Shown piece by piece: positions 14,136 through 15,888 of a stretch of DNA of 15,888 bases. Positions within the stretch are counted from its first letter, which is position 1. Each line of letters opens with the position of its first letter. Position numbers and translations under genes: made by a program. The stretch spans positions 58,683-74,570 of the forward strand of contig DGXN01000026.1 in NCBI GenBank assembly GCA_002396335.1. Direction: 5' to 3'. The notes below the pieces were generated by a model. The model ran no database searches and was not told the origin of the DNA. It was given only the letters and a program-made list of their open reading frames with translations. The stretch comes from Bacteroidales bacterium UBA4231 (GTDB lineage Bacteria > Bacteroidota > Bacteroidia > Bacteroidales > UBA932).

Positions 14136-14882
14136 TCAGAATTCCATTTTAACGGTAAAGCAGGACTTCCCGTCCACTTTACCTTCCACATACCACGCAT
14201 CGCCCTCTTTCAAGCGGCTCAGCCGGACGGTTTCTCCGGCCGTGGTTTCCTTATTGAAATTGATATAGAGATCCTTCATCGGCTTTTCCGCCTCTTCCAG
14301 AGGAAGGCAGTCCATGGCCCAGACCGCGTAACGGGCATTATTGGTATGCCCGATCAGGTCCAGGTCTGAATAACTGACCACATGCTCCCCTGCCGGTTCT
14401 GCTTCCAATCCCTTGGGAAAGACCACCTTCCCGGCCGGTTCTTCAATGGCATGGTCGATGTCGTAGTCGACCTTGAGGAAGTCGGCCAGTTCGTCCGGAC
14501 GGACAAGGCGGCGGGTACGTTCATCGATGACTACCCAGGAGCTGGTGGCCAGGACAATGTCCTCTCCCCGGGCATCCTGAAGCTGGAAATCACGCAGGTA
14601 GAAAAGCCCGGCGGCGCCTTTGTGCCAGGTAAATAACTTGACCAGGTCCCTCCAGGACGGGGGACGGTGAAAATGGATATGCATGCGGGAAAGGACCCAG
14701 GCAACATGATGGATGTGCAGCGTGTCGTAGCCGAAACCCAGTTCCTGGGCAGCCCAATACGCGATTTCCTGGGCCAGGTCCATAAAAGCGGCCGGCTTCA
14801 GGAGGGTTTCACGGTTGGTCTGGTAGCACGGGATGCAGATATCCTGGCAAAATTTGTAACCTTCTCGGCGGACAGGAGTCAT
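14136..14882 (-). CDS. acyl-ACP thioesterase (double hotdog)
   Basis: This 248-residue cytoplasmic enzyme of the acyl-ACP thioesterase family (PF01643) releases free fatty acids from acyl carrier protein. The first hotdog domain covers about 8-135 (KPAAFMDLAQEIAYWAAQELG, WVLSRMHIHFHRPPSWRDLV, WVVIDERTRRLVRP). The second runs from about 160 to the end and has the active-site strand SYSDLDLIGHTNNARYAVWAMD (170-191). In plant FatB the network is Asp-x-Asn-x-His plus a downstream Glu. Here Asp175, His179 and Glu212 (NKETTAGE) can be matched, but the Asn position is Ile177. Length is normal for bacterial members. It lies 30 bases after the HU-type gene and 2 bases before the transporter. Bacterial homologues are thought to adjust fatty-acid pools or supply free fatty acid. 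Its role here is inferred. Confidence 0.9.
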   Translation of the reverse strand: MTPVRREGYKFCQDICIPCYQTNRETLLKPAAFMDLAQEIAYWAAQELGFGYDTLHIHHVAWVLSRMHIHFHRPPSWRDLVKLFTWHKGAAGLFYLRDFQLQDARGEDIVLATSSWVVIDERTRRLVRPDELADFLKVDYDIDHAIEEPAGKVVFPKGLEAEPAGEHVVSYSDLDLIGHTNNARYAVWAMDCLPLEEAEKPMKDLYINFNKETTAGETVRLSRLKEGDAWYVEGKVDGKSCFTVKMEF

Positions 14883-14912
14883 ATCTCTATTTTTTGCGCC
14901 GCGAAGTTAACA

Positions 14913-15752
14913 TTATTTGCGGAGAATGTCAAGTTCTTCGGGCGAATATAAGATCGGGTCCAGCCACTGAGGCGCCACCCGTCCCACGACGGCAAGGGCA
15001 ACTGCAGCAACCACCGCCACAGCCAGAAGGATCAGAAGGATGCGCCAGACGATTCTCCAACCGCCCTTCTTTTCCGCCACGGGTTCGATATCCAGCACCT
15101 TATCCGTCTCGAGGGCCGGTTCGGGTTCCGGCTCGGGTTCTGCAACCACCTCGGGTTCAGGTTTGGCGACAACCTCCGGTTCAGGCTCAGCAACTACCTC
15201 CGGTTCGGGCTCAACAACTGCTTCCGGTTCAGGTTCGGCGACAACCTCCGGTTCAGGCTCGGGGACAGGATCAGGGACAAGGATTTCTGCGATGGAGGCG
15301 ACGGCTTCGGCCACTTCTTCCTTAGTCTCTTCATGCGTTTTCAAAGAAATGGGCTGCAGGCCGAAACCGGAAGGATAAATATCCAGGTCTTCATCCGCCA
15401 CGAAGAAGAAATGATTCTCACGAGTGGCGCGAAGACGGCCCAGCCCACTGAACACCAGCGTTTTCTTGACTTTGAGCACTTCCTTCATCTCGGAGAGGAA
15501 GTCCTCCAGGATGCGGGTGGCGTCGGCCTCTGAAATGCCGTTGGAACGGGCGTAGAGGCTGGCCAAAAGGGTATCGTCCCCTTGCTTGGGCGAAAAATAG
15601 AGCCGACGGTAAGGCGGGAGAATGGTGTATCCCCGGTCGGCAAAAGAAGCGGGAACCAGTTCGGCCACAAAACTGCCCACACCGGGCAGTGTGACGCAGT
15701 CGTGGTCCATTACCACCTCTTTCACCATCTTGGCAAGCAGATCGATATCCAT
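14913..15752 (-). CDS. membrane-anchored HU-CCDC81-type protein with Pro/Glu repeat linker
   Basis: This 279-residue protein has an N-terminal pair of bacterial HU-CCDC81-like domains (about 1-65, including [19 protein letters not shown] and [17 protein letters not shown]; and about 70-135, including [19 protein letters not shown]). A Pro/Glu/Val repeat linker follows (162-213), then a basic [10 protein letters not shown], one membrane segment (about 234-257) and a 22-residue tail. Positive-inside charge puts the HU part in the cytoplasm and the tail in the periplasm. Relatives usually carry a C-terminal peptidoglycan-binding SPOR domain, which is missing here. A likely role is linking nucleoid or another cytoplasmic partner to the inner membrane. 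The start at 15752 ([10 protein letters not shown]) was chosen over an in-frame ATG at 15791, because that codon lies upstream of the -7 promoter box and adds 13 non-family residues. It is the first gene of the leftward block. Confidence 0.84.
   Translation of the reverse strand: MDIDLLAKMVKEVVMDHDCVTLPGVGSFVAELVPASFADRGYTILPPYRRLYFSPKQGDDTLLASLYARSNGISEADATRILEDFLSEMKEVLKVKKTLVFSGLGRLRATRENHFFFVADEDLDIYPSGFGLQPISLKTHEETKEEVAEAVASIAEILVPDPVPEPEPEVVAEPEPEAVVEPEPEVVAEPEPEVVAKPEPEVVAEPEPEPEPALETDKVLDIEPVAEKKGGWRIVWRILLILLAVAVVAAVALAVVGRVAPQWLDPILYSPEELDILRK
15114..15269 (-). repeat. 24-base tandem repeat encoding (E/K)PEPEVVA units
   Basis: About six imperfect 24-base units code 8-residue [12 protein letters not shown] repeats (residues 162-213 of the HU-type membrane protein), with one Lys variant and a final EPEPEPEP run. 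Such Pro/Glu repeats form stiff, extended, negatively charged spacers. The near-identical units suggest copy number may vary between strains. Confidence 0.88.
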
Positions 15753-15780
15753 GTTCAGCAGCAGGTTTCCATTAGTTGGA

Positions 15781-15788
15781 CAAAGATA
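15781..15788 (-). promoter_or_regulatory. -7 box of the leftward envelope gene block
   Basis: Read leftward the sequence is TATCTTTG, an exact TAnnTTTG match, placed 28 bases before the chosen ATG of the HU-type gene. That gives a leader of about 20-25 bases. The nearest leftward TTTG (15803-15806) is 14 bases upstream, closer than the usual 19-21, so the -33 assignment is uncertain. Confidence 0.65.
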
Positions 15789-15789
15789 C

Positions 15790-15817
15790 AAAAAAAAATC
15801 TCCAAAAACTTTGGAGA
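15790..15817 (-). terminator. perfect inverted repeat with T9 tail: leftward intrinsic terminator
   Basis: TCTCCAAA (15799-15806) and TTTGGAGA (15810-15817) form a perfect 8-bp stem around a 3-base loop. On the leftward strand the stem is followed at once by nine T (15790-15798), the form of an intrinsic terminator, so it should stop leftward transcripts entering from beyond the window. Rightward there is no T run. It overlaps the -33 element of the tRNA promoter and abuts the leftward promoter. Confidence 0.72.
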
Positions 15818-15840
15818 ATCCAAAAAAGATTGTACCTTTG
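15810..15840 (+). promoter_or_regulatory. promoter of the rightward tRNA gene
   Basis: TTTG at 15810-15813 (-33) and TACCTTTG at 15833-15840 (-7) are separated by 19 bases, a full match to the Bacteroidetes promoter consensus. Transcription would start near 15845-15848. The short leader contains CCGTT (15846-15850) and AACGG (15859-15863), which can pair around an 8-base loop just before the tRNA. Confidence 0.82.
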
Positions 15841-15870
15841 CAATCCCGTTACGAAAGCAACGGAAAAAAT

Positions 15871-15888
15871 TCCTCCTTAGCTCAGTTG
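15871..15888 (+). tRNA. tRNA gene, 5' end only (probably tRNA-Asn)
   Basis: The last 18 bases, TCCTCCTTAGCTCAGTTG, have the form of a tRNA 5' end: a 7-base acceptor strand TCCTCCT, then TAGCTCAGTTG as the start of the D arm with the invariant AG and the beginning of the D loop. A strong promoter lies 30 bases upstream. A TCCTCC start resembles tRNA-Asn of Bacteroidales as I remember it, but the anticodon is outside the window, so identity is tentative. Confidence 0.72.

Noticed and set aside
15114..15269. Possible non-coding tandem repeat or regulatory iteron
   Set aside because: The 24-base period is a whole number of codons and encodes a regular EPEPEVVA linker, so the protein explains it fully.
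15753..15791. Upstream in-frame ATG (15791) for the HU-type gene
   Set aside because: The codon overlaps the terminator T run and lies upstream of the -7 box, so it would not be in the transcript from that promoter.

Overview
The window reads as ordinary chromosome from a GC-rich member of the Bacteroidales. The evidence is the families present (an S46 dipeptidyl-peptidase, an HU-CCDC81-type membrane protein, a DUF4922 protein, a DUF6515 protein, a NamZ/DUF1343 muramidase), Bacteroidetes-type promoters (TTTG, about 19 bp, TAnnTTTG), and A-rich rather than Shine-Dalgarno start regions. The high GC and gene content suggest an Alistipes- or Cryptobacteroides-like lineage, but genus is a guess. 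Genes are very tightly packed. No stretch over 300 bases lacks a gene, and I see no insertion sequence, phage, CRISPR array or toxin/defence cassette.

Left part, + strand (1-6744): the C-terminal half of a secreted S46 peptidase of the DPP11 type; then pncB and pncA, the two enzymes of the deamidating NAD salvage route (nicotinamide to nicotinate to NaMN); then a PcrA/UvrD-type helicase whose start overlaps the pncA stop; then prfB (release factor 2), which has its own promoter box directly before its ATG and no programmed frameshift. A strong hairpin with flanking A and T runs at 6748-6784 separates this block from the next, converging block.

Right part, - strand (15752 down to 6801): eight genes in a row with gaps of 1-35 bases, probably one operon or two. 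In transcription order: an HU-CCDC81-type protein with a Pro/Glu repeat linker and one membrane segment; an acyl-ACP thioesterase; an AspT/YidE-type transporter with two RCK_C domains; a Nudix hydrolase; a DUF4922 protein fused to a shortened SpoIID-like domain; glutamate racemase (murI); the exo-muramidase NamZ; and a secreted Ser/Arg-repeat protein of the DUF6515 type. Several of these act on peptidoglycan synthesis or turnover (murI, namZ, the SpoIID remnant), and several more act at the membrane (thioesterase, transporter, HU-tether), so the block looks like a cell-envelope cluster.

Right edge (15753-15888): a 65-base control region with a perfect 8-bp inverted repeat. Read leftward it is a classical terminator (hairpin plus T9). 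It also carries the -33 element of a rightward tRNA promoter and lies just upstream of the leftward promoter of the envelope block. A tRNA gene (probably tRNA-Asn) starts at 15871 and runs out of the window.

The items most worth a second look are the degenerate and truncated SpoIID domain fused to DUF4922, the HU-type membrane tether without a periplasmic SPOR domain, and the compact divergent control region. I found no convincing evidence for a wholly new system.
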